Source: Anniella stebbinsi
Taxonomy: Eukaryota > Chordata > Lepidosauria > Squamata > Anniellidae
DNA length: 64,000 bases
NCBI GenBank assembly: GCA_029215795.1
Contig: JARDYH010000002.1
Coordinates: 17,105,001 to 17,169,000 of the forward strand
Direction of reading: 5' to 3'
Shown here: positions 48,656 through 61,984 of the stretch, piece by piece
How the letters are laid out: every line of letters begins with the position of its first letter
How positions within the stretch are numbered: the first letter of the stretch is position 1
Made by a program: the position numbers and the translations under genes
Notes under the pieces: model-generated
Told to the model about the DNA's origin: nothing
Seen by the model: only the letters and a program-made list of their open reading frames with translations
The model's database searches: none

Positions 48656-49289
48656 TTTCCTGGAAAACCTCACCAGTGCCTTCCATGATACAAGAGCATC
48701 ATTTGTAAGAACATCTAGGAAAAAAGCAATCGCTGGCTTAGATTGACCAAAAACACCCTCTGATTCAACCTCAGGATGACTTGTTCACCTCAGCACCCCC
48801 ACAATATGAAGCCACATGCTCTAAGAGGCTTATCACTATCCTAACATTGTTCCCAAGTGACCATTTTACTTCCTTTTATATAAGTGGATGGTCCAAAAGA
48901 AAGCTGTGAAGGCAAATGAGACAGTTCTCTTGTTGAAAGCCAAGTCTGGCACGGCCCTTCTAGCTCTGTGTGTTTGTTTTTTGATTTCCCATTCTGACTG
49001 CCTAGATTCATATTACACAATGTTTTGGTCCGTTTTTTTTTTTTTAAATGGCTTTACTCTTTTCCTGATCTAAGAATGAACATTGAATTACACTAAACAT
49101 TTTAAAGGGATCTTATTCAAACAGAAATAGAAATCACTGGATGGAAATGCCTTCCACTTATGTCTACAACTGAGAGGTTTTGACGCATCCAAGTTCCTCT
49201 TCCTTTAAACTTGTGAACAGTGGGCAAATTTTTGAATGTAAAATCTTGCCATTCTCTGTGACCCCAGGAGCTGGGGTGGGCGAGCTTGG

Positions 49290-49540
49290 TTCACTTAGCA
49301 ACACTTAAAATAAGTGGCCTGTCATTATTAATTAATTTGGCATTCTTTGTAATAACATAAATCTTAGTGAACTAATTTGATTTTAAAGTGCTTATAATAA
49401 GGAATCTCCAGGGGTTGTAACTGTAATTGAGCTATTAATTAGTGCATCATTGTTTTAATGCAGCATTATTTTCTTCCATTTACTCTTCAGCCACCAGTGT
49501 CAATAGCCATTTTGGCAGCCATTCTTTTTATCTGAACTCA
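49290..49540. other. Candidate conserved non-coding element
   Basis: Contains TTATTAATTAATTTGG, GTAATTGAGC and TATTAATTAG, a dense homeodomain-site cluster without repeats. Texture only. Confidence 0.35.
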
Positions 49541-49744
49541 GTTCCTTTCTTTATATATTACCTTCATGTCATTATGAACCAAAGTTCATCATTGGTATGG
49601 TAGTGTGGTCCTCGAAGAGCCCCTCCTGCCTTCAAGCTAGAGCCAGGTGTGTGACCAAGAGAGAGAAGAGCCATCTGGAAGGAATTTATAAGGGCGTTGT
49701 AAGGTTTTCTAACCCGTCTTGCACTTGGAAAAATCATAAATACC

Positions 49745-49926
49745 CTGTTCAGACGACACACTAAGCCACGGTGGTTAAGTATTTTGAGCTAAACATTGTA
49801 GCTTAGTATGTTGTGTGAACCTTTCCTAACAATGATGGCTACATAACCATGGTCTAAACATGCTCACCAACCACTTGCTGCAAAAGTTTAGCGGCCTAAC
49901 CATGGTTTAGCATGTTCTCTGAACAG
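49745..49926. mobile_element. MITE with terminal inverted repeats (182 bp)
   Basis: The left end CTGTTCAGACGACACACTAA mirrors the right end, which reverse-complements to CTGTTCAGAGAACATGCTAA; symmetry continues inward through (A)AGCCACGGTGGTTA versus (A)ACCATGGTTA. It is non-coding. Its family resembles the ends of 21269-22490. Confidence 0.8.
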
Positions 49927-51802
<1,876 letters not shown>

Positions 51803-51879
51803 TGAATTTGATGGGGGAGGTGTTTAAAGTGATGGTTTTGGTTGAGATAGCCAATAACACCAAGATGTGGTTTATGGGT

Positions 51880-52060
51880 GGTAGAATCATAGAATTGTGG
51901 AGTTGGAAGGAACCACAAGGATCGTCCGGTCCAACCCTTTGCAGTGTGTAGAAAAACCAATTAAAGCGTCCATGAGAGGTGGCTGTCCAGCCTCTTTCTA
52001 AATACCTTCAGAGGTGGAGAACCCACAACCTCCATACCTGTTGTACCTGCCAGAGTGTGG
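51880..52060 (-). repeat. CR1-type LINE fragment
   Basis: TAGAATCATAGAATTGTGGA, GGAAGGAACCACAAGGATCG, GTGGCTGTCCAGCCTCTTTC and GGAGAACCCACAACCTCCAT are the familiar reversed CR1 3'-region words of sauropsid genomes. It starts just 94 bp after the WDR7 exon. Confidence 0.75.
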
Positions 52061-52269
52061 GCAAAATGGATAGGGTTTATCTTGCCCTAGGTGGTATCCA
52101 GAAAACAAGGATGCAAATCCTTTTATCAAGTGTTGATAGCTTCTCATCTGATGACACATGTTGCTCTTTCTGCATCCTGCTCTCTGCATCTAACTGTATG
52201 ATGTGGGTTCATTTGTTGTAGGGAGGGAGATGCATTGAAATGTATGTAGAATCCAATCGTAAACCACCT

Positions 52270-52580
52270 GGACGGTTCAGATGCATCATGGTTTATTAGA
52301 CATGGAACAAGCCATCTGCCCATGTGCTCCCTCCTTGCCTTGTACATCCACCTTCAGCGAAGATACCCTGGTTTGGAGGGAACATTTAAAGTATGGTTTC
52401 CCAGTTTAGATATCACAGGAAACTGTAGTTTGAGAAGTCATGATACCCTCACCAAAGCTGGGTACATAGTTGGAGGAGCAAAAGGAACAGGCGAAAAGGG
52501 AGGATGTTGGCATACAGTTTATTCTCAGAGCAATAAACTATGATTTATCAGATAGAAATTGCTATGTCTGAACTGGGCCA
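52270..52580. mobile_element. Possible degraded MITE
   Basis: GGACGGTTCAGATGCATCAT with TGGTTTATT at the left is weakly mirrored by AATAAACTATGATTTATC...TGTCTGAACTGGGCC at the right, similar in style to 49745-49926. Degraded; boundaries uncertain. Confidence 0.35.
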
Positions 52581-52927
52581 GCCAGTTGGACTACATGTTT
52601 TTCAGATGCTCTCTTCCCTGTAATTCCATGACATATAGTACAGTCAGTGACTATCTGTATCCTTTCTCTCTTACCCCAAAGAGGCTAAGTTTCTCCTCAT
52701 TGTGTTCTAATGGGATGCCATCATTCTGTGGTTGGGGGAAAAACCCTATTTATATATTCTGTATATGAACTGTGTGTTTAGAAAATGGATTTATGCCTGG
52801 GTTTTTTAAAAAAAATTAAAGCAGTTTGCAAAAAAAAAAACCCTGTTGCTTTAAAACAAAAATAGAAATTACCATTCTTTCAAACTGGAACTTGTTCTGC
52901 TACTACTGCAGACAATGTTAACTCTTA

Positions 52928-52928
52928 C

Positions 52929-52970
<42 letters not shown>

Positions 52971-53081
52971 ATTTATATACCGTCCCATAGCCAAAGCTCT
53001 CTGAGCGGTTTACAAAGATTAAAAACATTGAACATTTAAAAACTAATCTACAAAATTTAAAAGCATAAAAACAAACTACAT
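52928..53081 (-). repeat. L2/CR1-type LINE 3' tail with (ATT)n
   Basis: A (ATT)n tract then TATACCGTCCCATAGCCAAA and GCTCTCTGAGCGGTTTACAA, A-rich after it. Reversed tail. Confidence 0.8.
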
Positions 53082-53182
53082 GGATTTTTTGGTTGATGCA
53101 TTTGAATGACAGTGAAATAAAATCTGACTCTTTTGTCCTAAGCAGGAAAAATAAATCTTTTAAATTGTGGTTTAAAATAACA

Positions 53183-53447
53183 TTATTATTATTTATTTAT
53201 TTATTTATTTATTTTATTTCTAACCCGCCTCTCCATCCAGATTGAGGCAGAGAACAACAATAAATATAAATATAAAAATCATAAAATAGATAAACCATTA
53301 AAACAGATAAAAACAAAGACATTGTTAAAAACATCTTAAAATTCAACTGGATAGGCCTGCCGGAAGAGAGCAGTTTTCATGGCTCTCTTAAATTCCAGAA
53401 GATTGCTAATTTGTCGACTCTCCTCCGGCAGGCCATTCCACAGTCCT
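53183..53447 (-). repeat. L2-type LINE 3' end
   Basis: (TTTA)n, CTAACCCGCCTCTCCATCCA, then sequence beginning AAATTCAACTGGATAGGCCT and running through TCCGGCAGGCCATTCCACAG. This is the reversed L2 3' region whose coding-strand form ends the L2 frame (SYAAPRLWN region) at 6.7 kb. Confidence 0.85.
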
Positions 53448-55799
53448 TCTACAGAGAACGTGCATGCGAATGCTCCACGCATTTATTTTCTGAATTGTGC
53501 TCTTCAAGCCAGGAAATTGTTCCGGAGCTCATCTGCACTGAAAAGAATGAATGTATTTTATTAATGAATATACTTCTTCCTTCTTTTTGGAGCTCTGTCC
53601 CATGTGCTTTGCTTATGCTGAGACAAAATTCCATATACCTAAAGAAAATATGTGTGACAGGGCTAGCGAAATCCCCCACACCGATGCTTATGGCAGTTAT
53701 GCCAGCCGTCCGTTTGCCCCGGTGTGAACATCTATACACGCATAAGGCTTCTTCCACATGAATGGGAATCCTGATTTCCAGGTTTCCTGCCCATATGGAG
53801 GGAGCCCTGTATACATACATTTGTACGTGTATAGGCGCTGTTGACGCTGGCGAACATGCAGCCAATGGGGTGTGTGGCACCTGCATTCACCCGCATTGAT
53901 AGTGCATGATTAGAGTGTACACTCCCACTTCCCAGCCCTTTCATGCACACCCTCTCCATCCATCTAGGACATTTGTTGCACCATACTGTTGGTGCAATAA
54001 AAAACAACCTTGAAAATCTAGTAATTCAAATTCCAGACAACAGTTTCCGAAACAGTTAACTCGTGCATCATTAAAATCCATTATCAGAGGCAGTAAGCCT
54101 ATATACACCACTTGCTGAGGAACACGGGTGGGAGGGTGCTGTTGCACCCGTGTCCTGCTTCTGGATTCCTGGTCAACAGCTAGTTAGCCACTGTGTGAAC
54201 ACAGTGCTGGATGGATCCTAGCTCTGATCCAGCATAGCTCTTCTTTTGTTATGTTCATACCACTTTTTTAAAAAAATGGATTTTGAAATATTTTAATGCA
54301 GCCAGATTACTCCAGGTTGGGGGATCTAGGTAATACCATGCATTCATGGTTCTAATTTCTTACATCCAATTAATGTGTGTAGTTTTATGTGTGTTTTTGC
54401 CTGGGTTAAGAGGGCAACCTTTTCCAGTTGTTAATTTGACACAAATTTTAAAACGTAAATATGGGGGAATTCTTTAAATGTGTTCTGCCCAATTACAGAG
54501 ATTCAAAAGAACAGAAAAACAGTCAATTAAAATGTTCTTAGACGATCTATATAAACATTTTAGTATCATCTCTTAAAATTTGTTCCATGGAAATAAGCAA
54601 ACGTGGTATATCTGATAAACACGTGTATCTGATTCATCCTTGTGGAGACTGGAGGAACAATCAATATAACATGCACTTTAAAAAAAAGGAATATAGTGTT
54701 TGTTTTCTTTCCCTATGAGCTTTTCCTCGTAGACAAGATTAAAAAATATTGTGTTGTATTAGGATGGTTAACTGCTTTAATTCGTAGCTGTTTCACCTGC
54801 ATCTTTACAATGCGTAGGGAAAATTTCCTGCACAATTGCACAGGGCTTTATTCTCTTACGTTGTCTGCTCTTGAAAAAAAATATTGATAATGATCCATCT
54901 GATCACATCCTCCAAGTGATGAAAAAAAACCTTTCTCTGGTGACTATGTTGTTGGCCATTTAAAAGTATACTCCACCTTGAAAAATCAACCCATTTGGAC
55001 ATGTCCTCCTTTCTTAAGAAAACATAAATTTGTCGATCAAATTTTATTTTATTAGCCAAAGGCCGTGAAAAAATATAACATCAAAATACTGATTTGCATT
55101 GGTTAGTCGGCATGGTTAGTCGGCTAAACTTATAAAGTTTGGTTTGGCTGCTTTGAATCTTAATTTTTACAAGCAGCTGAAGCATTCTGCATCTCTTGTC
55201 ACTTATAGATCTACGTTGCCTAATAAAAAACACAGTTTCAGCTACCATCGACTATTCTGCAGGCTGTTCTAAAATCTCGGAAATGCTACAACATTAAGCA
55301 TACTTTCCTATTGCATTCTGCCTCATTGCCATGTTGAATGTCTGATCTTCAAAACTAAGGGTTTTTTTTAGCTTTTGGTGTCCAGGTAAAGTCTGTCTTA
55401 AACAAATATACATTTGGGTTTTTTTTCGATTCTTTATCCCTTTGTTTAATGGTTCTAGCATTTTATGTCGTAATCGTAGTAGTAGGGATATTAAATATTT
55501 CAACCCCACTAATTCAAAAAAAGAACATAATGCAAATATAAATCGCAGGTTTTAAATGAACAGTCACTAAAAGCTGAAGTGATAAAAATCATTTTTAAAA
55601 AGTGGGGTTATATTTTGAGTGAGAAATTGGACAAACAAATATTACCATCCTTCTTCTCCTGCAGTGTTAGCATGTTATGTTCCTTGTCTAGAGAAAAAGA
55701 GACAATAAAGTCATCTCTGTGACAAGAATGTGTTTTGATCTGTGCACTCCTAGCTCAAAAATTTATATTCCAAGGCATGTTCAGCATCTGAGAATATAA
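53448..55799. other. Intronic sequence, no recognised feature
   Basis: Holds a 145-codon minus-strand open frame (53449-53886) without any domain, starting at the edge of the L2 copy, and AT-rich unique sequence. Confidence 0.35.
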
Positions 55800-56110
55800 A
55801 TGTCATGGATTAGAACACGCTCCTGCACACATCAGAACGGCCGTTGAATTGTTTGCTCTAAGGCTCTCAAAATAATGTTTATCCCTGATACTGTTAATTA
55901 ATTTTACAGTGATTTCCATGCATTCACTTTAATTATTTATGGGAAGATCGCAAGCAAAACCAGAACAACCCACATTTCTTTCTGCAGCCTTGGAATTGCA
56001 GTTTGCCATTCGTCATGCACACAAATTTTGGTGCATCATGACAGAAATCAGTATTTCTTTGTGTGTCCTATGTAATTTTTCCAGCAGACACACACCTGAT
56101 AACACTTTGT
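55800..56110. other. Candidate conserved non-coding element
   Basis: Repeat-free, with GTTAATTAATTTTACAGTG, TTTAATTATTTATGG and TTGGTGCATCATGACAG. Texture only. Confidence 0.3.
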
Positions 56111-56689
56111 AACATTGCAGATTTGTTAAAGCCAGCACTGCAGCCATAAGGCTCCAGTAATTCCAGGGGAATTCAAAGTTTTCCATTTAAACTGCGTTTT
56201 TTTTTGCCCCCTGACATTCATTTCAGAACATATTGCTGATTCTTTTTTCACCTAGATTCTCAATACATAAAGATCCCTATGTCTGTCTTAGTGGGCGCAG
56301 GGGATGAACTTACAACAGCAAATTCTATTAAAAATTAAAGTGCTTGAGATTTTTAATTTTAATTTCTGATCCTTATGTGCACTTAGTGTTGTGTGTGTTG
56401 TATTCAATTATTCATGTTATGTATTTGACATACATGCCACTTCTAAAATTTTGAGCACAATGTTCCCCCCCCCCCCAGGTCTGTAATAATATTACTGTAA
56501 GGGTAGTTCTATTCTTGCATTATGTTATATTTAAAGAAAAACACTTATTCAATACCACGTGGTTGATGTGGATTCCTGCATGGACAAAATCAACCTGCAC
56601 AGTCGCCTTGCTTAAATGAATGCGCCTAGTCATCGCTCTGAGTCATCAAATGACATGGATGTTTTGTGTGCATTAGGCAGAGATAAATA

Positions 56690-57300
56690 TGGATAGAAAG
56701 TTTGCATAATGTTTTCTTGGTTCAGTGAAACAGGAAATGGATGTGCGGTGTTAATGCCAACTTGAAATATTTTAAGTAAAATCTTCTTGTCTCCTTTGTG
56801 AGTGGGCGTATGTCTGTATGCATGGGTGCACGCATGCGCTTAAACATTGCTTTCATAAAGACCAAGTACAGCTTTTCTGGATGCTTTTTTAGGCTTCCAA
56901 ATACACCCCTAGCTGTCATAAAGATTAGTATTGCTCTCTGTCTACAGAGCTGCTGAATAAATGAATGTGTATCAGCATGTAGCCTTGAGGAGAGCAATGC
57001 AATTTTCGTCATGATGAATTGCATAATAAGCGAGAAAGTGTTTGCTTATTAATCCATAACAAGATTTAGATTGAAAACGGCCTGTTACATCCGTGACAGG
57101 TACAGTACTGGCTGCAGAGGGACTTAAGACGGAAAGAAATGGAGCAACAAAGTGTACAGGGGGTTAAGTGTGCATCTTACCCTCCTGGTGCCCTGCTGAG
57201 CTGCTCGTTTTCTGTGCCTGATTTACCGTGCGCACAATAACAGTGCACAGCTGCCTCGCTTCTGTCTGTGATGTTAAGCACGGTTTATAAAGGAGCTTTT
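56690..57300. other. Candidate conserved non-coding element
   Basis: A repeat-free block of mixed GC with GTCATGATGAATTGCATAAT, TTGCTTATTAATCC and TGTTACATCCGTGACAGG. There is no coding signal in the 100-codon minus frame here. Texture only. Confidence 0.3.
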
Positions 57301-57318
57301 ATGTCGAGCGTGTGGTTC

Positions 57319-57344
57319 CGGGGGGGTGGGGGGTGGAGGGGGGG
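57319..57344 (+). other. Putative G-quadruplex tract
   Basis: Four G-runs of 6-7, 6, 2 and 7 bases separated by single T or A residues on the + strand. They lie in the transcribed strand sense of WDR7, so the pre-mRNA would carry the G-runs. Confidence 0.55.
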
Positions 57345-58581
57345 AAATCACTTCACATTTATTGACAAAGGAAAACACATGCAGTGTTTATCTTTCTGTG
57401 TGTTTTGCATGTCTATCTGTGTGTGCGCGCACGTGTTGAATAAAGTACATTTCCAAGCCATAGCGCACTGGAGAGCTCTGAATTTCTCCTTTACAGATCT
57501 ATCCCACCTCTCTCTCCCCCTGCCATCTTGTCGTCACCCTGCCCCCCATCCAAGATTAGGCTGTAGAAGATGCATTGAGTGAACTGCACAGGAGGATTAA
57601 GAGTATTTTTCTAGCATTAATTAGGCTTTGATTTCTAGGCTTGGACAGCTGTAGGGATCTTTGTTGCCCATAATTTTCCTCCTTTTAATTATAAGCTGCA
57701 CTTTGATTCAGATTTCTCTGTACAGTTTGCCTTGTGCGTTTTGTGTAATTTAGCATGGCTTCTAATTTTTATTTTTGTTAAAAAAAAATTGAAGGGTTTC
57801 AAGGTAGTTCGTCAATTGCATTTCTTTGTAGCTTGCATCCTTGGTGGGAGCGAGTACCATTTCCCCATCTTCAGACTGTATGATGGCCAGGAACATACAA
57901 GACTCTGATTGTATAAAATATATGGGAAACATATCTGGATGTGAGACAGAACCCAGAAACCAGACATGCACCTAGGATACCAGGGCTCAAATCTCTGAAC
58001 CAAGGAATCGTTTCAGTGAAGGCTGAGCCCTTCTGAGCTCAGTAGACTTGCCACTGTTCCAAGTGGGGCTTAAATGGGGGAGGGGGAAGAAAATCCATGA
58101 GTTTCTTATAATCAACAGAAGTTTCCATAACCCGGTCACCTACCACTGAAATGTTTGTGTATTTTAGTATCTCTGAATTGCTAGCGTCAGGAGTGTAGAA
58201 ATGAAATAACGATTATTTTAAAATTCAGAATTTTTTTTGCCTGCTTATAACACTTCTTATATCTCATGGGTCAGGAAGAGCTTGTGTATGTGTTTGGGGT
58301 TATGTCTATTGGGGGGCAGGGTGTCACCCTTTAAAATCCTTACATGACTTTAGGGAACTCTCCCTTTTAGCCGCTATGCTTGTAAGTAGGGCTAGCGTGT
58401 TCTTCATCCTTATTCCCTTTAAACGTCCTGGCATACGCGTAACCGTAGTGGTTAAGGGTTTTGTTTTTGTTTTGTTTTTTTAAGGTATGACCTCAGTATG
58501 AAAAAGCTAACAGTGTTAAAAGCTGAGATCACAATCATCCTTGGCTGAGTTGGGGGGAGGGGGGATTACATTTGAGTCACA
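57345..58581. other. Intronic sequence, no recognised feature
   Basis: Unique-looking sequence with short GT-rich runs near 57410. Nothing supportable was seen. Confidence 0.4.
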
Positions 58582-59015
58582 GGCCATGTCTACACCAGCC
58601 ATTTATCCTGGGGTCATCTCTAGCTTGTCCCTGTGCATCCATATGATGCACAGGGGATCCCGGGGATGACCTAGAGACAACTCCGGGATAACTGAAACTG
58701 GGGATATCCCGGTTTTTCTGTGCTCCCAGGACCTGAAACAGGCACAGAGCTGCGCCAGGTGGCTCCGTGCCCATGAGGGTGGGGAGGACAGCAATTTCGC
58801 CATCCACAGGATGATGCGGGGGTGGGTGGGCATGGAGTTTGGCAGGGGGTGTTTTTCACTTACTTTTTTTATTGGATCGGGGCCACGGCTTGTCTTAAAA
58901 AAAAACACCACCCACAATGTCTCTCTTCCCTTCCAGGATGTCGCACAGCCATCTAGAAGCTGGGGGAGGATCCTCCCCGCTCCCTCCCTCTATATTCTTA
59001 GGTGTAGATGTGGCC
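58582..59015. mobile_element. MITE-like DNA transposon (434 bp)
   Basis: GGCCATGTCTACACC (58582-58596) mirrors GGTGTAGATGTGGCC (59001-59015) with two mismatches. The interior is GC-rich compared with its surroundings and carries its own inverted pair (CTGTGCATCC...ATATGATGCACAGGG). There is no transposase frame. The target duplication was not resolved. Confidence 0.7.
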
Positions 59016-59499
59016 ACAATGTAAGTTTGGCTAAGGGATAACTTCCAAATTCAACCATGATGATGCCCTGTGCTTCCTTTAAGCAACCTGCCATGCTCAC
59101 ACAGTCGTAGTAACTAAAAGTGAGATTTCCCTCCTCCCCCAAGGTCCCATAAGGATGAGAAACATAATAGTGATCTTCAAAAATCCATCCAAGCTGGAAG
59201 AAACTTGAACAGGCAAAGTTGAACAGAATTTGGGGCACCGCCAGTGTTTAGTTTTTAAAAATATCCTGTTCTAAAAATAATCTCAAATTCTTTAAATGAA
59301 AGCTCAAATCTTAAAAGCCTGTTTTCCATAGAATTCTTGGGTGGAACTGTGTAACCTCAGAATTCATTCAGTGCAATAGGATACATCATTCTTTCGTCAG
59401 CTTCCTTTTGGAAAAGGAGGGGACGATCATGTTCTACTTTTGTGGAACAAAAATGTAAAAATGTTGCCTTTGCACATTCTAAGTTGGAACACAGTTGAT

Positions 59500-59637
59500 G
59501 CATAGCAGGCACAAGAAAAAGAGCCTTTTTGATGGAGGCTCAAACCTGTGGAATTTTCTCCTTTGGGAGATACATATGGCCTCTGCTGTCCTGGCTTTTA
59601 AATAGGCCCTGAATTTTTTTTTCAATTTCAAACTGCT
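59500..59637 (+). repeat. L2-type LINE fragment
   Basis: CAAGAAAAAGAGCCTTTTTG then CTCAAACCTGTGGAATTTTC and CTGCTGTCCTGGCTTTTAAA are a decayed form of the AAPRLWNSLP region. It abuts the candidate solo LTR. Confidence 0.5.
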
Positions 59638-60195
59638 TGTTGTGATTGCAAGTCCTCCCACCAAGATGTGAGACAATATAGATGTCTGCTGTGCAATCCA
59701 CAAAAGCTTTATTCAGTAAATAGACACCTCTTCTCAGAAGGGAGTGTGAATGCTAGGAGCTATTCTCTCAGCTTAATTCAGCTAACAAAGCAAAGCACCG
59801 ATCTACTAAATGGATGGTTTCCTGTCATGCCCAACAGTCTTTTACCTTCAGGTAGGATCTTCAAGCTGTAACCTCTGCCATGTGGCTAATCTGGCAGACT
59901 GGCTCCCACCCCCTCTGAGTTCCACCCACTTGATCCTGCGTCAGACTCTGGGGTCTGTCAATTCCGATTCTTCCTCCCCCTATGACAAAGACTAATTTCC
60001 CGGGCTGGGGGAGAAGGGGAAGACGATCTCTTAGCCTGAGCCTCCTGTTCGATAAGCTCCAGGGAAGATTCCTCCTTGACTCTTGGAGAGTTGTGGAGAA
60101 TTTCCTCCCCTACTTCCTGTATCGGATGGTCTTCTTCTTCAGTCTCCAAGTGTGATTTGGAATCCACACCAGGGAAACTGGGCCTCATCCTGACA
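59638..60195 (-). mobile_element. Candidate solo LTR (558 bp)
   Basis: On the minus strand it runs from TGTCAGGATGAGGCCC to GGACTTGCAATCACAACA with TG/CA ends. GAATAAAGCTTTTGTGGATT is a polyadenylation-like signal placed about 75 nt from the 3' end, as in an R-U5 region. A 76-codon frame occupies the 5' part. The flanking pentamers CTGCT and CTACC do not form a good duplication, so the boundaries or the call could be wrong. Confidence 0.45.
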
Positions 60196-60224
60196 CTACC
60201 TTTTAACCTGGCTCTCTAAAGGAT

Positions 60225-60540
60225 AGCCTGTCTTGCTATAAACCTGCCTGGGTATTAAAATTTGCAGGAGAGGGCACCATTATCCACAGAGGCCCATTTT
60301 TGGGTATGCATGAAAGGGCATTCCCATGTGTCACCCCCAAAGTATGGAATGCTGTCCCTCAAGAACTATGACGGACCACCACTCTCTAGGCCTTTAGAAA
60401 AGGTGTGAAGATGCATCTCTTCAAATTTTAAACTTGTTTTTAATGTTTAACAATGTCATTGTTTTAAATTATTGCACATTGCCCTGATGGCTATCTAGGT
60501 GACAAGCAGTACATATATATTAATAATAAATAAATAATAT
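60225..60540 (+). repeat. L2/CR1-type LINE 3' end
   Basis: GTCACCCCCAAAGTATGGAA, GCTGTCCCTCAAGAACTATG and AGATGCATCTCTTCAAATTT are decayed L2 words, followed by a tail with TACATATATATTAATAATAA. Confidence 0.6.
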
Positions 60541-60715
60541 GTGGCGCTCTGTTTTTTTTTTTTTAAAGAAACTGTTGCTGTTTTGATGTTGTAATGTTTT
60601 AGTTTTGGATGGTGATTTTATTGACATCTGATGTATTATGGCTTTGATGTAAACTGCCTTGGGAAGCTTTTTCCCTGAAAGACAACATACATTTTAAAAT
60701 AAAAAATACAATTGA
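60541..60715 (+). repeat. LINE/SINE 3' tail
   Basis: TGATGTAAACTGCCTTGGGA then CTTTTTCCCTGAAAGACAAC and an A-rich end. A second tail directly behind the first. Confidence 0.5.
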
Positions 60716-60904
60716 AGAAGTGGTGTAAAACCCATACAACATTTGGCAGTGCTAATAGCTTTGAAACTACAAAACCGTGAAAGGTCCATTCTTACTTTAA
60801 ATGTGCAGAGTAGGCTCATAGAGTCATAGTTGCACATTTGCTTGTCCTTCCCCAGTTAAAAACTATACTCCTGATACACAAACATCTTAGTTGCTTTTGT
60901 TCTT

Positions 60905-60926
60905 CACACACACACACACACACATG
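60905..60926. repeat. (CA)n microsatellite
   Basis: About eleven CA units. Confidence 0.9.
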
Positions 60927-60949
60927 CTTTCTTAGTATGTTGCGCTACA

Positions 60950-61530
60950 TAATAACCCAAACCAAGTGGTCTGAACATATAAAACCGACTCTGGCCCGCT
61001 TGCATTGGCTGCCTGTATGTTTCCGAGACTGATTCAAGGTGTTGGTTTTAACCTATAAAGCCTTACATGGTTTGAGACCACAATACCCAAAGAAACGCCT
61101 CTCCTGACATGAACCAACCCATACACTATGCTCAACATCTAAGGTCCTCCTCCGGGTGCCTACTCCGAGGGAAGCTCGGAGGACTGCAACAAGGTAGAGG
61201 GCCTTCTCAGTGGTGGCCCCCCAATTATGGAATGATCTCTCCGACGAGGCTCGCCTGGCGCTAACATTGTTATCTTTTCAGTGCCAGGTTAAGAACTTTT
61301 CTATCAGGCATTGAATATAGTTCTCTCAGGCCGAGAACTATATTCAGGCCTGGCTGAGAGTTCACAGTTGTTTTAAATGTATACTGTCTTTATATGTTGT
61401 CTGTTTTTATGTTTTTATGCTTTAAAATTTTGTATATCAATTTTTAATGTCCAAAGTTTAAATTTTTGTAAACTGCCCAGAGAGCTTCGGCTATGGGGCA
61501 GTATATAAATGTAATAAATTAAAATATAAA
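60950..61530 (+). repeat. L2-clade LINE 3' end
   Basis: CGCTTGCATTGGCTGCCTGT corresponds to the LHWLPV word. It continues through GGTTTTAACCTATAAAGCCT, GGCCCCCCAATTATGGAATG and CGAGGCTCGCCTGGCGCTAA, and ends GAGAGCTTCGGCTATGGGGC, TATATAAATGTAATAAA. The frame is broken. A local 13-bp palindrome lies within. Confidence 0.85.
61313..61345. repeat. Perfect 13-bp inverted repeat with 7-bp loop
   Basis: GAATATAGTTCTC, loop TCAGGCC, then GAGAACTATATTC. It sits where other L2 copies have no such hairpin. Confidence 0.95.
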
Positions 61531-61589
61531 ATAATGTTTTTCCTTCTTTGCAACTTAGTTTATATCAACCATTCAGGCAGCATTTTTAA

Positions 61590-61783
61590 AATAGAGGTTC
61601 AGTGCGATATAGTGGTTTGAATTTCAGGCTGGAGACTGGAGAGACTAAAGGTCAGATCTCTATTTAACCAAGAAGCTTACTGGTTAACTTCTGGGCCAGT
61701 CACTATCTGTCAGCCTAACCTACCTCACAGGATTGTTGTGAGAATAAAATGGGACGGAGGAGAACCATGTATGCCGCCTGATT
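61590..61783 (+). repeat. tRNA-derived SINE, left part
   Basis: GCGATATAGTGGTTTGAATT is the A-box-like start and AAAGGTCAGATCTCTATTT a degenerate B-box region. CTTCTGGGCCAGTCACTATC, CCTAACCTACCTCACAGGAT and CCATGTATGCCGCCTG are the body. The usual tail does not follow directly but reappears at about 62230, after intervening LINE sequence. Confidence 0.75.
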
Positions 61784-61984
61784 GATTGATTGTTTGCATT
61801 TCTATACCGCCCAATAGCCGAAGCTCTCTGGGCAGTTCAGAAAAGTTAAAACTATCAAATACAATTCAAACGTATAAAACAAACAACAGTATAAAAAAGC
61901 ACAATATAAAAGCACAACTAGGATAAAACCGAGCAGCAATGCAGAGATGTATACAGATTTAAAATTCAGATTTAAAAAAGCAAA
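61784..61984 (-). repeat. L2/CR1-type LINE 3' tail inserted in SINE (first)
   Basis: (ATTG)n, CTATACCGCCCAATAGCCGA, AGCTCTCTGGGCAGTTCAGA and A-rich sequence, reversed. Together with the next copy it splits the SINE. Confidence 0.75.

Noticed and set aside
53449..53886. 145-codon minus-strand open frame
   Set aside because: It begins at the edge of an L2 copy, has no domain and reads like non-coding sequence.
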